Part shown: positions 25,775-34,813 of the stretch, in pieces
Layout: each line of letters begins with the position of its first letter
How positions within the stretch are numbered: position 1 is the first letter of the stretch
Source of the DNA: Abditibacteriaceae bacterium
Lineage (GTDB): Bacteria; Armatimonadota; Abditibacteriia; Abditibacteriales; Abditibacteriaceae
Direction of reading: 5' to 3'
Assembly (NCBI GenBank): GCA_019239895.1
Contig: JAFAZH010000041.1
Span: forward strand, 62,001 to 126,000
DNA length: 64,000 nucleotides
Translations under genes and position numbers: made by a program
The notes under the pieces: model-generated
The model's database searches: none
What the model saw: the letters and a program-made list of their open reading frames with translations, nothing else
Told to the model about the DNA's origin: nothing

Positions 25775-26506
25775 ATGCCAGATAAAAGAACGCATCGCGG
25801 GGCACATCCTGAAGATCAAAAGCTTTTTGCGCCTGCGGCGTGGCCTCGTTTGCGGGAGGCCGTGGCGGACTTCTCCTGGCTGCTCACACATGGCTATGCC
25901 ACAAAATCAGTCCTAGCCCTGGTTGGTGATCGTTACCAGTTGGCAGAGCGTCAACGTTTAGCCGTTATGCGGTGCTCGTGTTCAGATCAATCACTAAAAT
26001 ATCGGCGCGAACATCGAAGCCACCCGAAAAACTTGACCAACCAGACGCTGCTCCTCGATGGTTACAATGTACTAACCACAGTGGAAGTCGCTTTATCGGG
26101 TGGGGTTGTTTTGCGGGGGCGTGATGATTGCTACCGGGATATTGCCAGTATGCACGGCACGTTTCGCAAGGTGGAAGAAACTTTACCTGCGCTGCTCCTC
26201 ATCGGTGAGGCTTTAAGTGCCTTTGGCGTCCAGGAGAGCATCTGGTATTTCGATAGCCCTGTTTCTAATAGCGGACGATTGAAGGGGCTGGCATTGCAAA
26301 TAGCCCACGAGCGAAGTTGGAACTGGCAGGTGGAAATTGTGATGAATCCCGATCCTGTGCTGGCCCACGCGCAGCAGATTATCGCAACCGCCGATAGTGT
26401 AATCCTCGATAGCTGTCACGCCTGGTTTAATTTAGCCAGTGAAGTCGTCACACGCTCTATTGTCGAGGCACAAGTGATTGATTTTTCTGCTAAGGGACAA
26501 GCCTGA
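25775..26506 (+). CDS. DUF434/DUF5616 domain protein
   Basis: A 243-residue cytoplasmic protein. RGAHPEDQKLFAPAAWPRLR and SWLLTHGYATKSVLALVGDR define the N-terminal DUF434 region. LLLDGYNVLTTVEVALSGG and ILDSCHAWFNLASEVV belong to the C-terminal DUF5616 region, which with its LDGYN and ILDS motifs resembles a PIN/NYN-like nuclease fold. The family is conserved in bacteria and archaea without assigned function; a nuclease role is inference. It stands alone between repeat-containing intergenic regions. Confidence 0.7.
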   Translation: MPDKRTHRGAHPEDQKLFAPAAWPRLREAVADFSWLLTHGYATKSVLALVGDRYQLAERQRLAVMRCSCSDQSLKYRREHRSHPKNLTNQTLLLDGYNVLTTVEVALSGGVVLRGRDDCYRDIASMHGTFRKVEETLPALLLIGEALSAFGVQESIWYFDSPVSNSGRLKGLALQIAHERSWNWQVEIVMNPDPVLAHAQQIIATADSVILDSCHAWFNLASEVVTRSIVEAQVIDFSAKGQA

Positions 26507-26643
26507 GAGACTATAAGCTTAGTAAGACCCTATTTGGTTAGAAACTTCAGAGCTTGGCTTAAAATCAATTGTGTTTTTTAGCAGAACGTGTTAGCATTTT
26601 CGCAGCATTCATAGACAGAACGTTTTAATTTCAGGAGGCGGAG

Positions 26644-27384
26644 ATGGAATATAAAGTTGCTGGCACAACCATGCAGACGGTGAGTATTGACCTGAATCCG
26701 GGGGAAGTGCTTTATAGCCAGACGAATACAATGGCGTGGATGAGCGATAACGTGCGGATGGACACAAACACCGGAGGAGGCTTTTTTGCGGGCATTAAGC
26801 GCAGCATGAGCGGGGGCAGCCTGTTTGTGACGGACTTTACGGCTGAGGGGCCAGCGCGCATCGCTTTTGCGCCGCGCTTTCCCGGTAGCATCTTGCCGTT
26901 TACCCTGGAGCCGGGGCAGTCGCTCATCTGCCGCAAAGAAACCTTTCTCTGTGCCCAGAAATCGGTGACGCTGGAGATTGCCATGCAGCAGCGCATGGGA
27001 GCGGGCTTCTTTGGCGGCGAAGGTTTTATCCTGCAAAGAGTGACTGGCCCTGGCACCGTTTTTCTCGACCTGTCGGGTGAAGTGGTGGTGGAGGACTTGA
27101 ACCCCGGCCAGCGCCTCTTAGTACACGCCGGGCATGTCGGCATTCAAACGCCAGGGATTGATTTTAATATCCAGATGGTGAAGGGTTTCCGCAACGTGAT
27201 CTTTGGCGGCGAGGGCTTGTTTCTGGCGCACCTCACTGGCCCAGGCCGTGTCTGGCTGCAAAGTATGCCCATTCTCAACCTGGCAGAAGAAATCGGGCGC
27301 TATCTCCCCAACCGTGAGTCCAGTTCAGCAGGTGCCGGAGGAGTGATTGGTAGTGTTGTCGGTGGGATTTTAGACAGTCGTTAG
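26644..27384 (+). CDS. AIM24/TIGR00266-family protein
   Basis: A 246-residue protein of the AIM24 family: YKVAGTTMQTVSIDLNPGE at the N-terminus, MSDNVRMDTNTGGGFF and GEGFILQRVTGPGTVFLD in the middle, GEGLFLAHLTGPGRVWLQS near the end, and a Gly-rich C-terminal tail. The fold is a beta-sandwich trimer related to tryptophan-RNA-binding attenuation protein. The bacterial function is unknown; the mitochondrial homologue is needed for inner-membrane organisation. CAGGAGG lies before the ATG. No partners are nearby. Confidence 0.85.
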   Translation: MEYKVAGTTMQTVSIDLNPGEVLYSQTNTMAWMSDNVRMDTNTGGGFFAGIKRSMSGGSLFVTDFTAEGPARIAFAPRFPGSILPFTLEPGQSLICRKETFLCAQKSVTLEIAMQQRMGAGFFGGEGFILQRVTGPGTVFLDLSGEVVVEDLNPGQRLLVHAGHVGIQTPGIDFNIQMVKGFRNVIFGGEGLFLAHLTGPGRVWLQSMPILNLAEEIGRYLPNRESSSAGAGGVIGSVVGGILDSR

Positions 27385-27402
27385 CCACTTATTTTAAGCG
27401 GC

Positions 27403-27441
27403 TTAATCACTGCCTGACAAGTGGGGACAGGCAGTGATTAA
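27403..27441. terminator. 14-bp hairpin between convergent genes
   Basis: TTAATCACTGCCTG at 27403-27416 pairs with CAGGCAGTGATTAA at 27428-27441 around an 11-base loop. It sits between the convergent AIM24 and metallo-beta-lactamase genes and may serve both strands. Neither side has a clear U-run. Confidence 0.55.
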
Positions 27442-27500
27442 ACCTTATGATAGTGCTTAATGCAATGCGGCACTTCTTTGTAACCGGCCTCAGGTAGAAT

Positions 27501-28373
27501 TCAACCAGTAGCACGGGCAACGGCTGCCGCCGGATACCAATCACGGATTCGCACTTGAATACCAGTGCCTTTGAGGGCTGTGGCAAACTGCTGCGGATTA
27601 GTATTAGGCTTATTGAACGGATAGCGATAGTGGTAAGGATAAACAATGCGTGGATGGAAGGCGCGTGCCGCTTTAGCAGCTTCCTGGGGCGTCATGGTGT
27701 ACGGCAAGTTCATCGGCAAAAAGGCGATGTCAATGTTCTTCAGGTGTTGCATTTCCGGGGTTGCTTCCGTATCGCCCGCGATATAAATGCGCTTGCCACC
27801 CAGAGTGAGGATGTACCCATTGCCCACACCTTTAGGATGAAACTTCTGCCCCGGCTTTGGGCCACGCACCAGGTTATACATCGGCACGGCTTCAATATGG
27901 ATAGTTAGCTTCTTGTTATTGGTGCCAGTCGTGTTGAAATCCAGAATCGAGCCATTGGCCAGGGGACAGAGGCTACCGGACTTTATCGCCTGCGAGAGTT
28001 GACTCGTGATTGAATTTGGAGCCACGACATGCACAAAGGAACCAGCGACTTTTTGAATGGCGGCCTTATCAAAGTGATCCGGGTGGGCATGGGTTATCAG
28101 CACTAAATCGGCTTTCTTGGTGTAGCTGCCCCCACTGACTGGATCAGCGTCAATGACTTTACCCATGTACTCAATTTGTAAAGTTGCATGGAATATCGGA
28201 GTGATGCGAACCACACCCGTTTGCGTTTGCAGCGTGTCAGAGGTGGGGGCAACATTTGTAGCAGCAACATTCGTAACAGGTGCCGCGAAGGTGTGCGGGG
28301 CCAACAAAAAGCCAGCGATACCCATTGCCAGTAAGCGTAGGTGCGGGTGGAAAAATTTCTGCTGAGATTTCAT
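27501..28373 (-). CDS. Exported metallo-beta-lactamase fold hydrolase
   Basis: A 290-residue protein with a signal peptide ending near HTFAA. The metallo-beta-lactamase signature THAHPDHFD appears near residues 93-101, with GDTEATPEM further on and a late YPYHYRYPF block. The pattern is close to the UlaG-like L-ascorbate-6-phosphate lactonase group and to generic Zn-dependent hydrolases. Periplasmic location argues against sugar phosphates. The ATG has AAGGA at good spacing. Confidence 0.82.
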   Translation of the reverse strand: MKSQQKFFHPHLRLLAMGIAGFLLAPHTFAAPVTNVAATNVAPTSDTLQTQTGVVRITPIFHATLQIEYMGKVIDADPVSGGSYTKKADLVLITHAHPDHFDKAAIQKVAGSFVHVVAPNSITSQLSQAIKSGSLCPLANGSILDFNTTGTNNKKLTIHIEAVPMYNLVRGPKPGQKFHPKGVGNGYILTLGGKRIYIAGDTEATPEMQHLKNIDIAFLPMNLPYTMTPQEAAKAARAFHPRIVYPYHYRYPFNKPNTNPQQFATALKGTGIQVRIRDWYPAAAVARATG

Positions 28374-28566
28374 AAATTAAATCCTTGAGACTCCTTATCT
28401 TTAACTGTTGAGCATTTTACTGTAAATGCAGGGACGATTCTGTGCCTTTAGGGACTGCATCGAAAGACCTTCTAGGTGTGGGAAAGTGTTAAGATTGGTG
28501 ATGCGACTCTGAAATCGCTAGCTAAAACCAAATAACTGGCATCTAAACCCTTAGAGGAGATTCGTC

Positions 28567-29895
28567 ATGGCCGCGCCCCTCGAACCCTATAGCGCAATGG
28601 CTCCCGCCGTTGAAGAAGCAGCCACGGCTGCTTGCCAACCGATGCTCAGCGGAGTGGTAGGTAAATATCGCTGGACAATCTGCGCCCTGGTCTTCTTCGC
28701 CACGACCATTAATTACATTGACCGACAGGTATTGGCTATCCTGGCTCCAACGCTCCAGAAATCCATTGGCTGGGATGACATTCAATATGGTAATATCCTC
28801 GCCGCGTTTCAAGCCTCTTATGCCATTGGGCTGGTGACAGTGGGCGGGCTTATTGATCGCATAGGCACGCGACGCGGCTACGCCCTCATCTTGACCCTGT
28901 GGAGCATCGCCTCGATGGGGCACGGGTTGGCACGCTCGGTCTTTGGCTTTGGGTTGGCTCGCTTTGCCCTGGGTTTGGGCGAAGCTGGTAACTTTCCAGC
29001 GGGCGTCAAAACTATCGCTGAATGGTTTCCCAAGCGGGAGCGGGCACTGGCCACTGGGATTCTCAATGCTGGTTCCAACACTGGTGCGATTGCGGCTCCC
29101 ATCCTGGTGCCGATTATCACTCTTAAGTTTGGTTGGCAGGCTGCCTTTGTCTGTACGGGTGCCCTGGGCTTCCTGTGGTTAGCGGCCTGGTTGCCGATCT
29201 ACCGCGACCCGGAAGTCCACCCACGCCTATCCCCGGCTGAATTCGAGCACATCCGCAGTGACCCCGCCGAGCCGACAGCAAAAATACCGTGGGTGCAGTT
29301 GCTGGGCTATCGTCAGACATGGGCCTTTGCAGTGGGCAAAGGATTGACTGATCCCATCTGGTGGTTCTACCTGACATGGACACCCAAGTTCATGGACACA
29401 AACTACCACATTAACCTCAAAACTATCGGGCCACCTCTGGTAGCGATTTATCTGATGGCTGATTTGGGCAGTGTGGCAGGTGGTTGGTTGTCGTGTGCCC
29501 TGCTTAAGCGCGGTTGGCACGTCAACGCTGCGCGTAAAACGGCGATGCTAATCTGTGCGCTGTGCGTGGTGCCGGTGATGCTGGCGGCCAAAGCCTCTAA
29601 TATCTGGCTGGCTGTGCTCTTGATTGGGTTGGCGACCGCCGCACACCAGGGCTTTTCTTCCAACCTATTCACCCTTGTCTCCGATATGTTCCCGCGCCGT
29701 GCGGTAGCTTCCGTTTGTGGTATCGGCGGCACCCTGGGCGCGGTATTAGGTTTCTTATTTCAGATAGCGACTGGCCATATTGTGCAGTACATCGGGTACA
29801 TCCCAATCTTCGTCATGGCCGGGTCTGCCTATTTGATCGCCCTGCTGCTGATTCAACTTCTTACGCCTAACCTCGACCCACCACCACTGGATTAA
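28567..29895 (+). CDS. MFS transporter, hexuronate/anion:cation symporter type
   Basis: A 442-residue protein with about 12 membrane segments. After a cytoplasmic N-terminus of about 35 residues come YRWTICALVFFATTINYIDR, a signature of the ExuT-like ACS family, then DRIGTRRGY (MFS motif A) and FALGLGEAGNFPAGVK, which are typical of galacturonate/glucuronate carriers. AGAGGAG precedes the ATG. A short-chain dehydrogenase follows 123 bp downstream, consistent with uptake and oxidoreduction of a sugar acid, although no isomerase or dehydratase is present. Confidence 0.85.
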   Translation: MAAPLEPYSAMAPAVEEAATAACQPMLSGVVGKYRWTICALVFFATTINYIDRQVLAILAPTLQKSIGWDDIQYGNILAAFQASYAIGLVTVGGLIDRIGTRRGYALILTLWSIASMGHGLARSVFGFGLARFALGLGEAGNFPAGVKTIAEWFPKRERALATGILNAGSNTGAIAAPILVPIITLKFGWQAAFVCTGALGFLWLAAWLPIYRDPEVHPRLSPAEFEHIRSDPAEPTAKIPWVQLLGYRQTWAFAVGKGLTDPIWWFYLTWTPKFMDTNYHINLKTIGPPLVAIYLMADLGSVAGGWLSCALLKRGWHVNAARKTAMLICALCVVPVMLAAKASNIWLAVLLIGLATAAHQGFSSNLFTLVSDMFPRRAVASVCGIGGTLGAVLGFLFQIATGHIVQYIGYIPIFVMAGSAYLIALLLIQLLTPNLDPPPLD

Positions 29896-30018
29896 TAACA
29901 GCTTGCTCGTTCATGCGGCTTTGTCAAATTTCCGCGATAATTATGGCTTGACCTTGCTTGTTGGCCCTGAATTGGCATCCTCCCTGATAGCTCAACCTAT
30001 TAAAAGGAATTTATTATC

Positions 30019-30801
30019 ATGGGAATGTTAGATAACAAAGTGGCGTTTATTACTGGCGGTGCAAGCGGCATTGGAGCCGGGACAGCGCGGCGTTTTGCCG
30101 AAGAAGGGGCGCACGTTGTTTTAGCCGATGTCCAACCCGACGAAGGTGAGAAACTGCGCCAGGAGATTGAAGCGGCTGGTGGGAAAGCCCTTTATGTGGA
30201 TTGCGATGTCAGCCAACCCGCAGCGGTGCAAAAGGCTATTGAGACAGCAGTGGAGAAGTTTGGTCGCCTGGATATTGTCTTTGCTAACGCCGGTATCAAT
30301 GGCATGTGGACACCCATTGACGAGTTGCAACCGGAGGAATGGGATAAAACGATAGACATCAATCTCAAGGGCACCTATTTGACAGTACATTACGCCGTGC
30401 CGCACCTCAAGCAAGCGGGCGGCGGTAGTATCTTGATTACCAGCAGCGTCAACGGCACGCGCACATTCTCTAACCCAGGGGCCAGCGCCTACAGCACCTC
30501 CAAGGCAGGACAGGTCGCCTTCATGAAGATGATCGCCCTGGAATTGGGCCGTCACCACATCCGCTGCAACGCAATTTGTCCGGGCGCGATTCACACCAAT
30601 ATTGATGAGCGCACCGAAAAACGGGACACCGAAAAGATTGGTATTAAAGTGGAGTTGCCCGAAGGCAGCCCTGCCCTTAACGAGGGACAAGGTGAGCCGG
30701 TGGATGTGGCCGATACCTGCCTGTTTCTGGCCTCTGACTTAGGTCGTCATGTATCGGGCGTGGAAATATTTGTGGATGGTGGCGCTTCGCTGCTGCGCTA
30801 G
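30019..30801 (+). CDS. Short-chain dehydrogenase/reductase
   Basis: A 260-residue classical SDR. The cofactor motif TGGASGIG spans residues 12-19, NAGI is the structural motif, and the catalytic Ser (SILITSSVNG) and YSTSK supply Ser-Tyr-Lys. The Asp after the second strand (VVLADVQ) favours NAD(H). The C-terminus ends VSGVEIFVDGGASLLR. Together with the upstream hexuronate-type transporter it may oxidise or reduce a sugar acid or polyol; the substrate is not readable from sequence. AAAGGAA precedes the ATG. Confidence 0.85.
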   Translation: MGMLDNKVAFITGGASGIGAGTARRFAEEGAHVVLADVQPDEGEKLRQEIEAAGGKALYVDCDVSQPAAVQKAIETAVEKFGRLDIVFANAGINGMWTPIDELQPEEWDKTIDINLKGTYLTVHYAVPHLKQAGGGSILITSSVNGTRTFSNPGASAYSTSKAGQVAFMKMIALELGRHHIRCNAICPGAIHTNIDERTEKRDTEKIGIKVELPEGSPALNEGQGEPVDVADTCLFLASDLGRHVSGVEIFVDGGASLLR

Positions 30802-30860
30802 TGGTTACAGCCCCATTCCTGGCCTTCTGGCAAGGATAGGTTTATGGGGAGGCTGGGGTC

Positions 30861-31027
30861 ATGGCCCTCACCCCCGCCCCCTCTCCCGATAACAGGAGAG
30901 GGGAGCACTAACTCCTACCTGCTCGTGGAGTATTACTTTTTGCACGATGAGAAGCGGATTAGCGTGACCTCCCCTCTCCCAAGGTTGGGAGACCGGGCAC
31001 CCTTTGGGTGGTGGGGGTGAGGGTCAT
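30861..31027. repeat. CCCTCACCCCC-type palindromic repeat
   Basis: The outer arms ATGGCCCTCACCCCC and GGGGGTGAGGGTCAT enclose GGAGAGGGGA, CCCCTCTCCC and a GGTTGGGAG hairpin. This C/G-rich intergenic palindrome is a type seen widely in environmental bacteria. It lies between the convergent SDR and helicase genes and could double as a bidirectional terminator. Confidence 0.65.
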
Positions 31028-31036
31028 AAAGTCTGT

Positions 31037-33802
31037 TTAACGGCGGCGTCCGGTGCGACCTCTGCCTCCAGAGCGCCCGGAGCCGCCGCGCCTGCCACGA
31101 CGCGTGACCTGGCCTGGCCGTTTCAACTGTGACTTACGCTGACGGTGTTTATCAGGACGGGTCACTTCAACTCGCTGCTCGTGTTCGTCACTGGCTTCAT
31201 TATCTTCTGGGGCATTAGGTGACCACGGTCCTTCCAACAGGTCTTGCAATTCTTCCCGCGTGTCCGCTCGGACGGCTCCGCGTTGGCCCCGGCTCACCAT
31301 AAAACGGAGTGGGCGATCAAGCGTCGGTAGTTCTTCCTCTGTGAGCGTGCGCGCCAGTTTCTCCGGCAGGTGCAAGCGAGCGACCCCGACCAGGGATGTT
31401 GCCGGGGCTGCGGGTTGTGGCGTTGCATCGCGGGCATGGGCAATCGGTATAGGCTGCTCTTCGACCTCATAGGCAAGCTCTACCTCACGGTCACGCACTG
31501 GGACACTTGATGGAAGCCGCCAGAGTCGCTGGCGCAAGGCGGCGGGCACGAGGTCATCCACTCGCACCACTAAGCGTGCATTGCGAAATGCCAGCAGCGA
31601 GTTCACCCCTTGCTCATCAAGTTGCTGCTTATAAAGCGCGGTGAGTTCGGCAAAACCAAGGCGTGGCGTTTGGCCCGCTGAACGCCGATATAGCTCGCGC
31701 ACCTCTTCAATTGCGGCGCGGTTCTGTTTGACTGCCATGTGCTGCGCTTCTGAGCGTGCCACGGCCTCGGCGAGTGCTTGCCGTGCCTGCTCCGCCATTT
31801 CCGGCGGGAATTTTTTGACTGGCTCACTCTCGCGCTCTAAGATAAAGCCGAAATACTCGACTTTACGCTTGAGCATGAGGGGAGCATCCATGCGCCGCGC
31901 ATCATAAACCATCTCTACCGGGCCGCTTCGTGCGTAGCGGCGCAGCCGGTTGAATGGAATCTGCGTCCCTTCAATGGAGGCGCGTGGCACACCGTGACGG
32001 TCAGCGAAGTAATGCAGCGTGCCAGCGATGGCTCCCCCGTCACCGCACATGCTGGATTTCGATACCCGCGCCTGCTGCCCATCGGCGGTCTGTTCGTCAA
32101 TCACGAGGTCAAAGGGCATATATTGCGCGACGAGGTCAGTAAAGCGGCGTAGGGTAGTTTCATCGGCCATTGGCATGTGGGCCGGTAACGGCAGCCCCAC
32201 GCTCCGAAACAGGCTGGCCATGCCCAGCGCAGCGTCCTCAACTGACTTCACCAGCACTCCACGCTCTTCCGCCCAGGCAGCGATGGCCTTGGCTTCAAAA
32301 AAGTGACGCGGCAGCCCGTAGACTTCGCCAATGTAGCCCGCACGCTCATACGCCTCAGCATAGAGGTTATAAGCAGTAAGGTGGTCGCTGCCCCGTATGA
32401 TTAAACCCGATAGGTTGCGCTCCTCCCGCGTCATGCGGTGAAGGCTTTCCACCGCGCTCATCACGGCCAGATAAGGCATGAGGTCATCATCGGCGTTGAC
32501 AATCAATTCGGCCCAGGCACGATCTACGGGTAGAGCCTCCACCGCCTTGCCATACGTCGAGAGCCGTCCCTGCTCATTGATAATGCCGCGCTGTTGCAAC
32601 CCGGTGAAGGCGCGACGATAGGCGATGCGATCCAGAGGCACGGGCAAATCCAGGTCGTCGGCCCGCACGCCCAGGTCAGCACAAGTGAGCGCAACTCGCT
32701 CGGAATCACCGGCAAGCTGAAATTCAGGTGGGGTGGGGCGCAACGACTTGAAATCAATAGCGCGATCTGAAAGAATGAAGACGCGCCCGCCTGCCACCCG
32801 CCCATGCACGCGCCCCGCCATTTGTAAAATTTCGTTGCTGCCAAGGTGCAACTTGGTGAGGACGTTGCGCCCGTGCGTGATAACATTGGAAAAACGTGAG
32901 TCTTCTATAATGACGGTGTCCAGCCCACGCACATTCAGCGCACTCTGTCCAGCGGCAGTCATGGCCAGCAAGTAGGGTTTGGGTGCCCCGCTTTCTTCCA
33001 GGAAAGGGCGAATCACACGGATTGGCTCACCACCATGATAATAGGCTGTATTCAAGCGCGGGAAGCGTAAACGCACATCGCTGGCCGCCTGCTCGACTCC
33101 CGCGCGCGTGGGCAGGAACATACCCACTCCACGCTTTTGCCGTGTCATTTCTTTCAGAAAACGCTCATCCAAAAACTCGCGCGGCTCACGATTTACCACT
33201 TGCACATCCGCTGCCTTTTCCGGGTCAAAGGAATACACCTCAAGCACATCGGCAGAGTTTAGATAGCGCCGGTAAAACGTAGGGTCTACGGTAGCGGAAA
33301 GCCAGATGAAGCGGCACCCGACGCGCTTGCCTAACGCCAGGCAGAGTTCCAGTTCGGCGGAGGTCTGGTGGATTTCATCTATGACCAGGGTGTCATAGGG
33401 CAAGATGTCGCCATCTTGAAACCAGCGGCGAGCGATGCCAGTCGTCACGACAATAGCATTTAAGTGAGGCAGTTCGGGAGTCGCTTCGCGCTCGCGGTTG
33501 ACAACCCCGATGCGCAGCGGCGTGCGCAGAATCTCTTCGGCTATCGGGCGGATAGCAAGCGTCTTGCCCGTGCCGGTGCCAGCAATAATGCCGAATCCCT
33601 GGCCGCTGCGCGCCATCTCGCGCACGCGCTCACCGTAAGTGCGTTCCAAATAGGTGTCGAGATGCAGACCGAGAGCAATCTCAATCGTCTCGCACGCGGC
33701 CCGTGTCGGCGCAATCACGATCACGCGGCCAGTGGGCGGTTCCCCTGCAACAAAGGCACTGTGATCTACTGGTAAATAACGGTCTTGAACAGAGCGCAGC
33801 AT
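31037..33802 (-). CDS. DEAH-box (HrpA/HrpB-like) helicase
   Basis: A 921-residue superfamily 2 helicase. Walker A GTGTGKT is at residues 75-81, the DEIH box at 143-146, SAT (motif III) follows, and motif VI QMAGRVHGRVAGGRV is clear. The middle resembles the DEAH-helicase winged-helix and ratchet region. The C-terminal 60 or so residues are very basic with RRGRRGGSGRSGGRGRTGRR, an RGG-like tail that suits RNA binding. Probable role: RNA remodelling. The gene is monocistronic on the minus strand. Confidence 0.8.
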   Translation of the reverse strand: MLRSVQDRYLPVDHSAFVAGEPPTGRVIVIAPTRAACETIEIALGLHLDTYLERTYGERVREMARSGQGFGIIAGTGTGKTLAIRPIAEEILRTPLRIGVVNREREATPELPHLNAIVVTTGIARRWFQDGDILPYDTLVIDEIHQTSAELELCLALGKRVGCRFIWLSATVDPTFYRRYLNSADVLEVYSFDPEKAADVQVVNREPREFLDERFLKEMTRQKRGVGMFLPTRAGVEQAASDVRLRFPRLNTAYYHGGEPIRVIRPFLEESGAPKPYLLAMTAAGQSALNVRGLDTVIIEDSRFSNVITHGRNVLTKLHLGSNEILQMAGRVHGRVAGGRVFILSDRAIDFKSLRPTPPEFQLAGDSERVALTCADLGVRADDLDLPVPLDRIAYRRAFTGLQQRGIINEQGRLSTYGKAVEALPVDRAWAELIVNADDDLMPYLAVMSAVESLHRMTREERNLSGLIIRGSDHLTAYNLYAEAYERAGYIGEVYGLPRHFFEAKAIAAWAEERGVLVKSVEDAALGMASLFRSVGLPLPAHMPMADETTLRRFTDLVAQYMPFDLVIDEQTADGQQARVSKSSMCGDGGAIAGTLHYFADRHGVPRASIEGTQIPFNRLRRYARSGPVEMVYDARRMDAPLMLKRKVEYFGFILERESEPVKKFPPEMAEQARQALAEAVARSEAQHMAVKQNRAAIEEVRELYRRSAGQTPRLGFAELTALYKQQLDEQGVNSLLAFRNARLVVRVDDLVPAALRQRLWRLPSSVPVRDREVELAYEVEEQPIPIAHARDATPQPAAPATSLVGVARLHLPEKLARTLTEEELPTLDRPLRFMVSRGQRGAVRADTREELQDLLEGPWSPNAPEDNEASDEHEQRVEVTRPDKHRQRKSQLKRPGQVTRRGRRGGSGRSGGRGRTGRRR

Positions 33803-33844
33803 GGATGCTATCGGTGTGCAAGGACGAGGCCGCTTTGGATAAGC

Positions 33845-33958
33845 TCACGCAGAGACGCAAAGAGCGCAGAGAGGGGATAGAGAATCGAGGATAGAAGATC
33901 GCAGATCGTGGGGACTACTGGCTATAACGATTTTCTATCCTCTATCCCTCTGCGTGAG
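33845..33958. repeat. CTCACGCAGAG inverted repeat element
   Basis: CTCACGCAGAG at 33845-33855 and CTCTGCGTGAG at 33948-33958 bracket a second inverted pair, GGGATAGAG-ATCGAGGATAGAA against TTCTATCCTCTATCCC. This looks like one of the CACGCAGAGACGC-type intergenic repeats. It lies upstream of the helicase and downstream of the PhyH gene. Confidence 0.6.
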
Positions 33959-33960
33959 AT

Positions 33961-34770
33961 TCAAGATAGCATTCGCTCGACCTCATCATCCCAGGTGCCA
34001 GCGACGTGGACGCCGTGTTCTGCTAAACCGCCTGTGGCCTGGGGGCCACTGAGATAGGGCCGCTTGCCTACTGCGAAACCGCTGACTGCTTCTTGATTGA
34101 CATCGCCATTGATGAAGTGCAGAGCCATGCCTGCTCGCTCTTTATCGGTTGTATTAGCTTTGGTACAGTGGGCGGTGCCGTAAGCAAAAAAGAGGGCACC
34201 GCCAGCCGGTAGCTCAATGGGCAGGGCGCGTGCTTCGGGAGGATAGCAGCGAATGTGGTGGTCGCTATGGGGGTCGCGGCTATGCTCATACTCCTCGCGG
34301 AAACTGCCAGGAATAATTTGCATGGTACCGTTAGCAACTGTCGCTTCATGCACGGCTGTCCAGAGGGCAGTGCCTTTGAGCGGGTCGCTGAGGCGAAAGT
34401 AGGCGTTGTCCTGATGCCAGTTGGTGCCTGCGCCGTGACGAGCGGGCTTAAGGAAAACTTGGTCGAGATGCAACAATACCGGGTCGCCAATAAGTTGACT
34501 CACCGCTTCTACAACTTTAGGGGCAAAGGGCATGGCACGAAAGAAATCACTCTTGTCCCACATCGGACACAACTGTAAGTTTGCTTTTTCTTGAGAAGTT
34601 GTTTTACCATCGCCGTCCGTGGCTACGTTGCGCAACAATCCATCTCGTTTCAGTCGTTCCAGTTCGGCTTGCATAGCCGCCACTTCGCGCTCGTTCCAGA
34701 AGTGCGGCACGGCCACATAACCTTGCTCTCGAAACTGTTGAATCTGCTCTGGGGTAAAAGTGAAAGGCAC
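33961..34770 (-). CDS. Phytanoyl-CoA dioxygenase (PhyH) family protein
   Basis: A 269-residue Fe(II)/2-oxoglutarate-dependent oxygenase of the PhyH family. TPEQIQQFREQGYVAVPHFW is the usual N-terminus. The metal triad is WHQDNAYF (His and Asp) with a distal His in GTAHCTKAN, and KERAGM carries the Arg that should bind 2-oxoglutarate. The substrate is unknown; in such bacteria relatives act in secondary or sugar-related metabolism. The start is a GTG with GGGAG upstream. Confidence 0.85.
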   Translation of the reverse strand: MPFTFTPEQIQQFREQGYVAVPHFWNEREVAAMQAELERLKRDGLLRNVATDGDGKTTSQEKANLQLCPMWDKSDFFRAMPFAPKVVEAVSQLIGDPVLLHLDQVFLKPARHGAGTNWHQDNAYFRLSDPLKGTALWTAVHEATVANGTMQIIPGSFREEYEHSRDPHSDHHIRCYPPEARALPIELPAGGALFFAYGTAHCTKANTTDKERAGMALHFINGDVNQEAVSGFAVGKRPYLSGPQATGGLAEHGVHVAGTWDDEVERMLS

Positions 34771-34813
34771 GACACTGGCTCCCTATCTTTACAGTGACTT
34801 TATGGATTATGTC